Source: Chloroflexota bacterium
Lineage (GTDB): Bacteria; Chloroflexota; Dehalococcoidia; UBA1151; TMED-70
Assembly: GCA_002719425.1 (NCBI GenBank)
Contig: PBHA01000017.1
Location: 1-22,613 of the forward strand
Direction: 5' to 3'
Length of the DNA: 22,613 bases
Position numbers and translations under genes: made by a program. Of the stretch, positions 7,472-14,688 are shown piece by piece. The notes under the pieces were generated by a model. That model saw only the letters and a program-made list of their open reading frames with translations. It had not been told where the DNA came from and did no database searches. Each line of letters opens with the position of its first letter. Positions within the stretch are counted from its first letter, which is position 1.

Positions 7472-8727
7472 TGAAAAAACCTAAAAATATTTTTTTTGGT
7501 TGGTGGATTGTCTTAAGTGCGGCACTTCAGAATGGGTTAGGCGGAAGTATCCATTGGCAGGGTTTTACAGTGTTATTTATTCCAATCTCTCAAACTTTTG
7601 GGATTACCTCTGCTCAAACTTCAATGCTGTTCGCTTTAGCTAGAGCTGAAAATGGATTATTAGGACCAATAACAGGATGGTTAATGGATAAATTTGGTCC
7701 TATGCCCTTGGCAGTTATTGGTACAGCAATGGCTGGTACGGGCTATATTTTACTCTCAAGAACCGAAAATTATACTCAATTTTTATTGATATATGTAATC
7801 ATAATTTCAATTGGAGCTACTACAAGTTTTATGCAAACTGCATTCGTTGCTTTAAATAATTGGTTCATAAAAAAACGAGGTTTAGTTATGAGCATAAATT
7901 CTGCAGCATTTCGACTAGGTTCTGCTGTTTTAGTTCCAACTTTTTCTTATATAGTCTATGAATGGGGATGGCAAAATGCTGTATTAATATTAGGAATATT
8001 TTTATTAGTTTTTATAACCCCTTTAGGTTTTTTTTATAGAAGATCACCTGAATCTATGGGCTTAAGACCAGATGGAGATTTAGCTGAAAAAAAATCAAAT
8101 AAATCTGTTAATGATTCTAGGTATTATTCTTCAGGATATACTTGGAAAGAAGCAATAAAAACTTCTGCTTTTTGGTTTTTAACTATTGCAACTACTCTTA
8201 GGCTTTCAATTCATGGAGCTATTTTTGTTCATATGATTCCTATACTTGTTTGGAAGGGTATTTCAGCTTCTACAGCTGCATGGTATGTAGGATTTTTAGC
8301 TTTAGTAGGAGTTCCTGTTATTTTAATTTTGGGTAGACTAAGCGATAAACTCGGAAGACCTAAAATGTTAGCTGTTTGCTATTCAGCCTCAGGATTATCA
8401 TTATTCCTTGTAAATATCTCAGATAACTCAGTATATTTATTATTATCCTTAATGTTGTTAGTTGGATCAGAAGCTGGTTCTGGTTTAAATTGGTCTTTGG
8501 TCGGAGATTTATTTGGGAGAAAGAATTATGGAGTTATTAGAGGTTTGTTAGGACCCTTTTATAACGCTGCATTAGTTGTAACCCCAGTTTCTGCTGGGTA
8601 TATTTACGATGTTACAAAGTCTTATGAAATAGTTTTATATACTGGTGCTATAATTTTTTTAATATCTTCTATTTCATTTCTATACATTGGAAATCTAGCA
8701 AAAAAACTTAAAACATATGAAATTTAG
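7471..8727 (+). CDS. MFS transporter, monocarboxylate/oxalate-formate antiporter-like
   Basis: A 418-residue, 12-helix-type inner-membrane protein. The N-terminal FFGWWIVLSAALQNGLGG is the usual opening of bacterial MCT/OFA-type MFS carriers, which move carboxylates. Motif A appears in the loop as GWLMDKFGP and again in the second half as GRLSDKLGRPK. A hydrophilic central loop spans roughly residues 195-222. The ATG overlaps the aldolase TAA by one base, so translation is coupled and there is no independent Shine-Dalgarno. As the last gene of the dehydratase-aldolase operon it probably imports the carboxylic acid substrate. That role is inferred from position; the substrate is unknown. No terminator hairpin follows; only an AT palindrome (8746-8757) is seen before rpmF. 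Confidence 0.85.
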   Translation: MKKPKNIFFGWWIVLSAALQNGLGGSIHWQGFTVLFIPISQTFGITSAQTSMLFALARAENGLLGPITGWLMDKFGPMPLAVIGTAMAGTGYILLSRTENYTQFLLIYVIIISIGATTSFMQTAFVALNNWFIKKRGLVMSINSAAFRLGSAVLVPTFSYIVYEWGWQNAVLILGIFLLVFITPLGFFYRRSPESMGLRPDGDLAEKKSNKSVNDSRYYSSGYTWKEAIKTSAFWFLTIATTLRLSIHGAIFVHMIPILVWKGISASTAAWYVGFLALVGVPVILILGRLSDKLGRPKMLAVCYSASGLSLFLVNISDNSVYLLLSLMLLVGSEAGSGLNWSLVGDLFGRKNYGVIRGLLGPFYNAALVVTPVSAGYIYDVTKSYEIVLYTGAIIFLISSISFLYIGNLAKKLKTYEI

Positions 8728-8763
8728 TAGTTATTTAAATACTCAAAAATTAATTTTATAAAC

Positions 8764-8769
8764 TATAAT
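8764..8769 (+). promoter_or_regulatory. Consensus -10 box (TATAAT) upstream of rpmF
   Basis: A perfect TATAAT lies 31 bp before the TTG start of rpmF, in the 73-bp gap after the MFS gene. No convincing -35 box is present at 16-18 bp. A palindrome AAAATTAATTTT (8746-8757) lies just upstream; in DNA this AT-rich it may be chance. Confidence 0.35.
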
Positions 8770-8800
8770 AGACTTTTAGTTAATATAAGAAAGTAGTGAA

Positions 8801-8980
8801 TTGACAGCTTTACCTAAAAAGAAACATACAAGAGCTAGAAGAGGGAACAAAAGATCTCATAAAGGACTCTCAGCGATTAACGGTCATAGATATAATCAGG
8901 TTAAACAGGAGTTACAAGGAACAAACGTTCAGAATACCACATCTAGTACAGAATCTACTGAAGAAGCAACTCAGTCTTAA
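8801..8980 (+). CDS. rpmF: 50S ribosomal protein L32, zinc-free form
   Basis: A 59-residue basic protein. The N-terminal ALPKKKHTRARRGNKRSHKG is the L32 signature (compare RSKRGMRRSHDAL in E. coli). The frame runs from TTG 8801 to TAA 8980; the nearby GTG at 8796 is out of frame and closed at once, so TTG is the only sensible start, with only a weak AGTGA upstream. The C-terminal half normally either holds a CxxC...CxxC zinc site or a conserved basic tail. Here it has neither and ends in an S/T/E-rich tail from about residue 43. The basic N-terminal part, which contacts 23S rRNA, is intact. Its stop overlaps that of the convergent pntB gene by 4 bp. Confidence 0.85.
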   Translation: MTALPKKKHTRARRGNKRSHKGLSAINGHRYNQVKQELQGTNVQNTTSSTESTEEATQS

Positions 8981-10374
8981 TTAAGATCTCTAACTTCCTT
9001 TATCATACCTTCTATTGAATCCTTAGCATCTCCAAAAAGCATATTTGTCTTATCTAAGAAAAATAATTCATTCTGAACTCCAGAAAAGCCAGACGCCATA
9101 GAACGCTTAAGAACTATAACTGACTTTGCTTTATCGACATTCAATATAGGCATTCCATATATAGGAGAGCTTTTATCTGTTCTTGCATTAGGGTTTGTGA
9201 CATCATTTGCACCAACAACAACAGCAACATCAGTTCTATCAAATTCACTATTTATTTCATCAAGATCTTTTAGTTCGTCATAGGGCACATTTGCTTCAGC
9301 CAATAACACATTCATATGTCCAGGCATTCTACCTGCAACAGGATGAATTGCATATTTTACAGTAACTCCTTTTTCTTTTAAGAGTCCTGATAATTCATTG
9401 ATTTGATGTTGAGCTTGAGCTACTGCCAATCCATAACCTGGAACAAAAATTACACTTTCAGCATAACCTAAAATCATTGCTGCATCTTCAGAGGATAACG
9501 AAGTTACCGGTCTTGTTTCTTCTACTCCAGATGAGCTAGAACCATCTTCTGCTCCAAATCCTCCTAACATAACATTAAGTAGTGATCTATTCATTGCTTT
9601 TGTCATAATCCTTGTAAGAATCAAACCTGAAGCTCCCACCAATGAACCTGATATTATTAGTACTGGATTACCTAGAACAAATCCAGCTCCAGCTCCAGCA
9701 ATACCAGAATATGAGTTTAGTAGGGCTACTACTACAGGCATATCGGCCCCTCCAATAGGAATAACGATTAATATACCAAGAATCAAAGAAACAGCAACTA
9801 ATGCATATAAATAATTACGGTCATACATATCCGGTATACAAATTAAAATTGCTAATACTAATACAAATACTATAAGAATAATATTAATAAAATTTCTGAG
9901 AGGAATTAAGATAGGTTTTGTAGTTAATACTTCTTGTAATTTTCCAAATGCAATAAATGATCCTGTAAAAGTTACAGAACCTATTATTGTTGCAAAACAT
10001 ACGGAAGCTAGTACGAATATTGTTTGAGATGATCCACTTTGAAACATTAATTCGTACATTGCCACTATCGCACTTGCAGCACCTCCAAAAGCATTGAATA
10101 TAGCAACAAGTTGAGGCATTGCAGTCATTTGAACATATCTAGATAATAGAATACCTATAGAGGATCCTATAATTAGTCCCAGTATTATCCATTCAAAATT
10201 AGTTTCAGTATATTTTAGTATTGTAACAACAATTGCTATTAACATAGCAATTGAAGAAAGCCTATTGCCATTTCTTGCAGTAGCTGGAGATGCTAATCTT
10301 TTTATTCCTAGAATAAACATAGATGCAGAAATCAGGTAAAGAATATTTTCTATATTTGATGATATATCTAACAA
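8977..10374 (-). CDS. pntB: Proton-translocating NAD(P) transhydrogenase, beta subunit
   Basis: A 465-residue inner-membrane subunit. Residues 1 to about 270 form the membrane domain (dII) of 8-9 helices, with the conserved stretches MPQLVAIFNAFGGAAS (86-101) and IGGADMPVVVALLNSYSG (207-224). Residues about 290-465 are the NADP(H)-binding domain dIII, with GYGLAVAQAQ (313-322), HPVAGRMPGHMNVLLAEA (344-361) and VVGANDVTNP. The position of E. coli beta-His91 is Asn94, as in many homologues. The enzyme uses the proton gradient to reduce NADP+ with NADH. The start is TTG at 10374, supported by GGGGAG (10379-10384) 4 nt upstream. It is the last gene of pntAa-pntAb-pntB; its stop overlaps that of rpmF. 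Confidence 0.96.
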   Translation of the reverse strand: MLDISSNIENILYLISASMFILGIKRLASPATARNGNRLSSIAMLIAIVVTILKYTETNFEWIILGLIIGSSIGILLSRYVQMTAMPQLVAIFNAFGGAASAIVAMYELMFQSGSSQTIFVLASVCFATIIGSVTFTGSFIAFGKLQEVLTTKPILIPLRNFINIILIVFVLVLAILICIPDMYDRNYLYALVAVSLILGILIVIPIGGADMPVVVALLNSYSGIAGAGAGFVLGNPVLIISGSLVGASGLILTRIMTKAMNRSLLNVMLGGFGAEDGSSSSGVEETRPVTSLSSEDAAMILGYAESVIFVPGYGLAVAQAQHQINELSGLLKEKGVTVKYAIHPVAGRMPGHMNVLLAEANVPYDELKDLDEINSEFDRTDVAVVVGANDVTNPNARTDKSSPIYGMPILNVDKAKSVIVLKRSMASGFSGVQNELFFLDKTNMLFGDAKDSIEGMIKEVRDLN

Positions 10375-10384
10375 ATAGCTCCCC

Positions 10385-10666
10385 TTATTTTTTACTCTTT
10401 TTGAACATTGCTAACATTCTATCTGTAACTAAAAATCCTCCAACAACGTTGATAGTTGCTAAAATTACACCAACAACAGAAAAAATTGTTGCTAGAGTGC
10501 TGTGAGTATTTGAAGCAATTATTATAGCTCCAACAATAACTACTCCTGATATAGCATTTGAACCAGACATCAAAGGAGTATGCAGAGTAGGAGGTACTTT
10601 TGTAATTATCTCATAACCAATGAACAACGCTAGTATGAATATAATTATTAGTGATATAAGTTCCAT
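10385..10666 (-). CDS. pntAb: NAD(P) transhydrogenase, membrane part of alpha subunit (PntAb)
   Basis: A 93-residue membrane protein with three to four hydrophobic segments, corresponding to the C-terminal membrane part of the one-piece E. coli PntA. It contains the family pattern VPPTLHTPLMSGSNAISG (residues 25-42) at the dII interface. Its ATG abuts the stop codon of pntAa with no gap, and GAGGA lies about 5 nt upstream. It ends 10 bp before pntB. It forms part of the proton channel with the PntB membrane domain. The three-gene form is also known from Rhodospirillum and other bacteria. Confidence 0.93.
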   Translation of the reverse strand: MELISLIIIFILALFIGYEIITKVPPTLHTPLMSGSNAISGVVIVGAIIIASNTHSTLATIFSVVGVILATINVVGGFLVTDRMLAMFKKSKK

Positions 10667-11776
10667 TTATTCCTCTATTCTCTTTTCACCATTATTGAAA
10701 ACTAACATGGCGTCAATTATTTCATCTTCAAGATCAATTTTTAAAGATTTTTCAGTTATTATAATCTCCAGTAGACCAAAAATATTTTTGGAGTAAACTA
10801 TTGAAGCATCATATGCCATTTCTGAGGATAAATTTTTAGGCCCATGAACAATTGTTCCATTTATATCAATTGATTCGCCTAGAACAGTTGATTCGCAATT
10901 TCCTCCTGAAGGAGCAGATATGTCAATTATCACACTACCTGGTTTCATTTGCTTAACTGTTGATTCTTCAATTAAGATTGGTGCTTTTCTCCCAGGAATA
11001 GCAGCTGTTGAGATTACTGCATCCGCTTTTAAAATATACTCTTTCAGAAATTCTAATTGTGACTTTTGATTATCCTTGGTTTGCTCTTTTGCGTATCCAC
11101 CTTCGGTCTCAGAATCTGCAGGAGCTTCATCAGAAATAAATTTTGCTCCTAATGATTCTATTTGTTCCCCAGCTGCTAACCTTATGTCATATCCTGTAAC
11201 CTCAGCTCCTAATCTTTTTGTAGTTGCAATCGCTTGAAGACCAGCTACACCTGCTCCTAAAACAAGTATTGAAGATGGTGGAATAGTACCTGCAGCAGTC
11301 ATCATTAGAGGGAGATATTTCTTAAGAGAAGTAGCTGCTAAAAGACCTGCTCTATAGCCCGCTATCGAAGCCTGAGATGATAATGCGTCAAGTTTTTGAG
11401 CTCTTGCTATTCTTGGGACAAATTCCATTGCGAAAAGAGATAAAGAATATTTTTTACAAATCTCAGAAATTTCTGGATTGGTTCTAACATCTGTAAGACT
11501 TATTATAAAGCTATTTTCCAAGAATTTAGTATTTTTTTTATAAAAAGCATTTATCGATGAAACAAGATTGACATTTTTAGAGAAATTATTGACTATTTTT
11601 GCTCCTGATTCGATGTATTCTTCATCAGAATATCCTGCTCTTATTCCAGCACTTTTTTCTACTTCTACTTCGATCCCAAGATTAATAATAGACTTAACAT
11701 CCTTTGGAACTATAGAAACTCTATTTTCCGAAGGATCTTCTTCCTTTTTTACACCTAAAAATACGCTATTAGCCAA
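10667..11776 (-). CDS. pntAa: NAD(P) transhydrogenase, soluble NAD(H)-binding alpha subunit (PntAa)
   Basis: A 369-residue soluble domain I of the transhydrogenase, from the alanine dehydrogenase/PNT family. It opens with the family pattern of N-terminal EDPSENRVSIVPKDV (13-27). The signature RAQKLDALSSQASIAGYRA spans 125-143. The NAD-binding Rossmann fold is GAGVAGLQA (174-182), with the acidic D197 ending the second strand in GYDIR, consistent with NAD(H) rather than NADP(H) preference. The start is TTG at 11776, with AGAGG 6 nt upstream. It lacks the membrane segment found in E. coli PntA, which is supplied by the adjacent pntAb. It is the first gene of the operon; likely -10 sequences lie in the 111-bp gap upstream. 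Confidence 0.94.
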   Translation of the reverse strand: MANSVFLGVKKEEDPSENRVSIVPKDVKSIINLGIEVEVEKSAGIRAGYSDEEYIESGAKIVNNFSKNVNLVSSINAFYKKNTKFLENSFIISLTDVRTNPEISEICKKYSLSLFAMEFVPRIARAQKLDALSSQASIAGYRAGLLAATSLKKYLPLMMTAAGTIPPSSILVLGAGVAGLQAIATTKRLGAEVTGYDIRLAAGEQIESLGAKFISDEAPADSETEGGYAKEQTKDNQKSQLEFLKEYILKADAVISTAAIPGRKAPILIEESTVKQMKPGSVIIDISAPSGGNCESTVLGESIDINGTIVHGPKNLSSEMAYDASIVYSKNIFGLLEIIITEKSLKIDLEDEIIDAMLVFNNGEKRIEE

Positions 11777-11887
11777 AAATTACCTCTGATAATTAATAAA
11801 AGAAAAAATTTATTATATATAGACATTATATCCATAAATTAATTTCAATATACTATTTACTAATTGATAAACTAAGGAGTAATTTTA
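11777..11887. promoter_or_regulatory. Divergent control region between pntAa and the 105-residue gene
   Basis: This 111-bp AT-rich gap must hold promoters in both directions. Rightward, TATACT (11849-11854) lies about 34 bp before the ATG, and AAGGAG (11874-11879) is a clear ribosome binding site. Leftward, TATAAT matches occur at plus 11825-11830 and 11812-11817. No good -35 box is seen for either, so exact promoters remain unassigned. Confidence 0.35.
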
Positions 11888-12205
11888 ATGTATCTAATTA
11901 GAAGGACCTATAAAACAAAACCATACGAAGCAGTCAACGTAGCCAAATTGGTTAAAGAACAAGCAGACATGTACACTTCCATAGGACATAGAAGTGAATG
12001 TAGAGTTTATTATAACAATGGAACAAATCCAGGTGACCTAAATAGAGTTTATTTAGAATGGACTGCAGAAGTTTTTGATAATCCTAGTAGAGATGGAAAT
12101 GAAATACCAAAGGAAATAATGGAGCTTGGAGCTAAATATAGACCTCTTTTAGATACAGAAAATGGAGCTTCTAATTGGATAGAATTTTGGACAATTCTAG
12201 ATTAG
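11888..12205 (+). CDS. Uncharacterised 105-residue protein
   Basis: I do not recognise a family with confidence. The protein is small, soluble and rich in Tyr and Trp. The layout suggests a ferredoxin-like dimeric alpha/beta barrel such as NIPSNAP or ABM-type proteins: strand (MYLIRRTYKT), helix (residues about 14-32), strand with RVYYNN, strand RVYLEWTAE, a helix with KEIMELGAKYRPLL, and a final strand NWIEFWTIL. That is a guess from pattern. It is clearly expressed as a gene: AAGGAG lies 8 nt before the ATG, and it is a single-gene unit between two leftward operons. Its TAG overlaps the stop codon of the convergent 70-residue gene. Confidence 0.7.
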   Translation: MYLIRRTYKTKPYEAVNVAKLVKEQADMYTSIGHRSECRVYYNNGTNPGDLNRVYLEWTAEVFDNPSRDGNEIPKEIMELGAKYRPLLDTENGASNWIEFWTILD

Positions 12206-12414
12206 CCACCTCTTGGATAAGTTTCATCTGAATGAAGGTCTCTAATTACTGATTTTACTTCATTAAAATAACGAGTTTTTTCTTCTATAAGTTCAAAAGT
12301 TTCTTCAGAATCCTCTTGATCATATAAATCCATAATTTCGAGGTGTAATTTTTCAGCTAAATCACTTAATTCTGTTACCGTTAGTTTATCTAGATCTTCA
12401 GACATATTACTCAT
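12202..12414 (-). CDS. Small acidic helical protein, unknown function
   Basis: A 70-residue acidic protein that looks like two amphipathic helices (about 10-32 and 36-62) with Leu repeats, ending in PRGG. It has no family I recognise. It is the last gene of the ten-gene superoperon, overlapping the DUF2090-like gene by 8 bp, and has no Shine-Dalgarno of its own, so it would depend on coupled translation. A second in-frame ATG at 12405 is an alternative start. The good codon pattern and the tight fit between neighbours support a real gene, but length alone is weak evidence. Confidence 0.6.
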   Translation of the reverse strand: MSNMSEDLDKLTVTELSDLAEKLHLEIMDLYDQEDSEETFELIEEKTRYFNEVKSVIRDLHSDETYPRGG

Positions 12415-13276
12415 TTGAAAAAGTTTTTGTCAAATTATTTTTTTGTATTTTTTCCTGAGCCTGATTGATTTTGTTAGAAATAGTTTTTATAGCCTCTTGA
12501 TCATTTATCTGTTTTGTACTCCAAGCAATAAGGACATCTATAAAGAAGTCTCCATTCAAAACAAAATTTTCTATATTTAAGTCCGAGTGAGTGTTAATAT
12601 TTTTTTCATTGTGTGGATATTCTAGAATACATTTGTTGTTAGACTCATTTTCTAAATTCATTAGACCAATAAGTGTTTCATCAAAGATCTGATCACCGCT
12701 TCTTCTTATCCCCCAAAATTTAGGTTTAATATCTTTATTTATTAGAGTTTCTATACCCGAAATAATTATTTCTTTCTCTTCATGGTTTTTATTGTTTTCT
12801 AATCTAGCATTAAAATCTATATCAATAACTAGACCTTTGTTATATGAGTTACAAATTTCAATTAGGCTTAATAATCTATCTACAGCCAATTCTTCTGCTA
12901 GCTTACTTCTGTTTTTTTCAAAATATATTTTTACGCTCAATAAGTTTGGATCAAATATATTAATGATTTCAAGAGCATCCTTAGCACTAGGAATGGCTAG
13001 CCCACCTCTATTTATATGTTCAACAGCTACTGCAGTTTTTACGTTGAGGCCTTTGGATTGGAACAATAAACTTTCACAAAGATTTGGTTCTGCCCAAATA
13101 TAATAGTCATTATTTGAATATGATAATTTTAAAGATTCTAGTATTAGACCTGCAGCTTTATTTGCCTGAAGTATTTCAAAAGCAGATTTTGGACGATTTT
13201 GTTCAAGGTTGCAAGATAGAACATTAGTCCTATTATCTAATGCAATAAAAAAATTACTTTGTTTATTATCAATCAT
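12407..13276 (-). CDS. DUF2090/IolC-C-terminal-like TIM-barrel protein, putative aldolase
   Basis: A 289-residue soluble protein. The pattern resembles the DUF2090 domain found alone or fused to the C-terminus of IolC (5-dehydro-2-deoxygluconokinase). The opening is FFIALDNRTNV (compare PFDHR). Next comes DPNLLSVKIYFEKN (109-122), with K116 on the strand matching the DUF2090 VKVLVRYN strand. FWGIRRSGD (187-195) follows, and the ending FFIDVLIAWSTKQINDQEAI (244-263) matches the closing FWDPLVAWxxGxIxxxEA segment. The fold is related to class I LacD-type aldolases, so a sugar-phosphate aldolase role with K116 as candidate Schiff-base lysine is plausible but unproven. It overlaps pgi by 4 bp (ATGA), so it is coupled to pentose-phosphate genes. 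I saw the resemblance by eye only. Confidence 0.6.
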   Translation of the reverse strand: MIDNKQSNFFIALDNRTNVLSCNLEQNRPKSAFEILQANKAAGLILESLKLSYSNNDYYIWAEPNLCESLLFQSKGLNVKTAVAVEHINRGGLAIPSAKDALEIINIFDPNLLSVKIYFEKNRSKLAEELAVDRLLSLIEICNSYNKGLVIDIDFNARLENNKNHEEKEIIISGIETLINKDIKPKFWGIRRSGDQIFDETLIGLMNLENESNNKCILEYPHNEKNINTHSDLNIENFVLNGDFFIDVLIAWSTKQINDQEAIKTISNKINQAQEKIQKNNLTKTFSNE

Positions 13277-14688
13277 TTTTTACTTAAGATTCTTATAATT
13301 TCATCGAAAGTTGTTTCAAAATAAAATGAGTTTCTTTTATTTTTTTTCATTTCTAAATGATCAGAAAATCCCTGATTTTTTACAAACGTATTTAGAGTGT
13401 ACAATGAATTTGGTATGTTAAGGTCTTCGTTACCGTGTAAATATATTACAAAATTGTTGATATTCTTAAAACTTCCTTTTAGTAATTGACCAGTTGAATG
13501 AAGATAACTTGGCCCAAAAAAAATTAATACTTTTTTATTTTTTCCATAAAATGATTTAATTTGTTCTACTAGTTTTTCACTCATAATATTATCAAGATTA
13601 GAAGAAAAAATAAGAAATGACATTAAATCAGAATTACTATCTCTTAACAACTGGTAAGGATTTTTTTCTGAATATTTATCAAAGATTTTCTTATTATCAT
13701 TTAATTGCTCTAATAAATTTTTAGTTCTAATTTTGGTTGATTCTACATTAGGTTGATCAAAAGGTTGAACATTAATCATTGAACAAAAAATAGAAATCGA
13801 ATACATTAATTTTTGAAAAGTAAAGAAAATTTTTTCATTATACTCAATAGATATTTCAACTGAATTTTCAGATATCTTGTTTTTGTTAGTAAACTTTATC
13901 ATCGAAGAAATATTTGAAGATTTTATTGGCAATAATCCTTTTTCTTCCTTCCCAGCAGATTCAGAAATCAATTGTTCTAGCCAGTCATAAACAAAATCCT
14001 TTTGATTTTTTGGTGTTATAGATACTATTTCTTTATTATTTATATAATTTGTGTATAGCATTGCAGCAATACGAATTGCAGGATTGTTTTTATCATTGAT
14101 TCTGCATTCTTTATTAGCTTTATTTATTTCATTTGCGATTGCTTCTAAACTAAATCCTGCCAAATAAAAAGGTAATACACCTAGGTGAGTACTTATGCTA
14201 TATCTTCCCCCTATATTTCTTGGAGTTTTTAGATGCCTTGAATATTCTATTTCTTTTATTTCATCAGTTATGTAAAATTTATCTTTTTTATTTTCAGCTA
14301 TAAGATTTTCCAACAATTTTGTTTCGATTGTTTCATTTGATTTTGAGCAAACAAATACAACAGTAGAAGACTTCTTTGCATCTTCCCTTAATTTTTTTAT
14401 TTTACTGATATCAAAACTGTCAATATAAGAGATTTGTTTTGGGTTAATGTAAGATGCTATTCTTGCCATACTAATAGCCCCTCCCATACCTATAAAAATA
14501 TATCTTTTAAATTTCTTCAGACTTTTATATTCTTGAGTTTCTTTATAATTTAAGTCTTTAGTCCACCCTAATGGAATTTCCTGATAATTACTAAAATCTC
14601 CTAGAGGAAAAGATTCTTTTTTAGGTGAAACTAATTTACTAATTATATTTTGATCAAGTATTTGATCTAAATATTTTTCAAAACTCAT
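13273..14688 (-). CDS. pgi: Glucose-6-phosphate isomerase
   Basis: A 471-residue cytosolic enzyme interconverting glucose-6-phosphate and fructose-6-phosphate. Evidence includes the SIS-fold GMGGAISMA (67-75), the PGI signature NIGGRYS (158-164), the catalytic-glutamate motif LISESAGKEEKG (E243) and QPFDQPNVESTK (308-319), which in PGIs reads close to PFDQPxVxxxK. The C-terminal half is shortened compared with the 550-residue E. coli enzyme and resembles the PGI half of the fused transaldolase/PGI proteins found in some bacteria. Here pgi is a separate gene directly after tal, overlapping it by 4 bp (ATGA). Lys, Asn and Ile content is very high, in line with the AT-rich genome. Confidence 0.9.
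   Translation of the reverse strand: MSFEKYLDQILDQNIISKLVSPKKESFPLGDFSNYQEIPLGWTKDLNYKETQEYKSLKKFKRYIFIGMGGAISMARIASYINPKQISYIDSFDISKIKKLREDAKKSSTVVFVCSKSNETIETKLLENLIAENKKDKFYITDEIKEIEYSRHLKTPRNIGGRYSISTHLGVLPFYLAGFSLEAIANEINKANKECRINDKNNPAIRIAAMLYTNYINNKEIVSITPKNQKDFVYDWLEQLISESAGKEEKGLLPIKSSNISSMIKFTNKNKISENSVEISIEYNEKIFFTFQKLMYSISIFCSMINVQPFDQPNVESTKIRTKNLLEQLNDNKKIFDKYSEKNPYQLLRDSNSDLMSFLIFSSNLDNIMSEKLVEQIKSFYGKNKKVLIFFGPSYLHSTGQLLKGSFKNINNFVIYLHGNEDLNIPNSLYTLNTFVKNQGFSDHLEMKKNKRNSFYFETTFDEIIRILSKK

Noticed and set aside
8746..8757. AAAATTAATTTT palindrome as terminator or operator
   Set aside because: It is pure A/T with no loop and no following T-run as expected of an intrinsic terminator; such palindromes are common by chance in this base composition.
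12202..12414. The 70-residue gene as exodeoxyribonuclease VII small subunit (xseB)
   Set aside because: Size and helical character fit, but the XseB pattern (an opening FEEALxxLExIVxxLE-like helix) is absent and no xseA is nearby.
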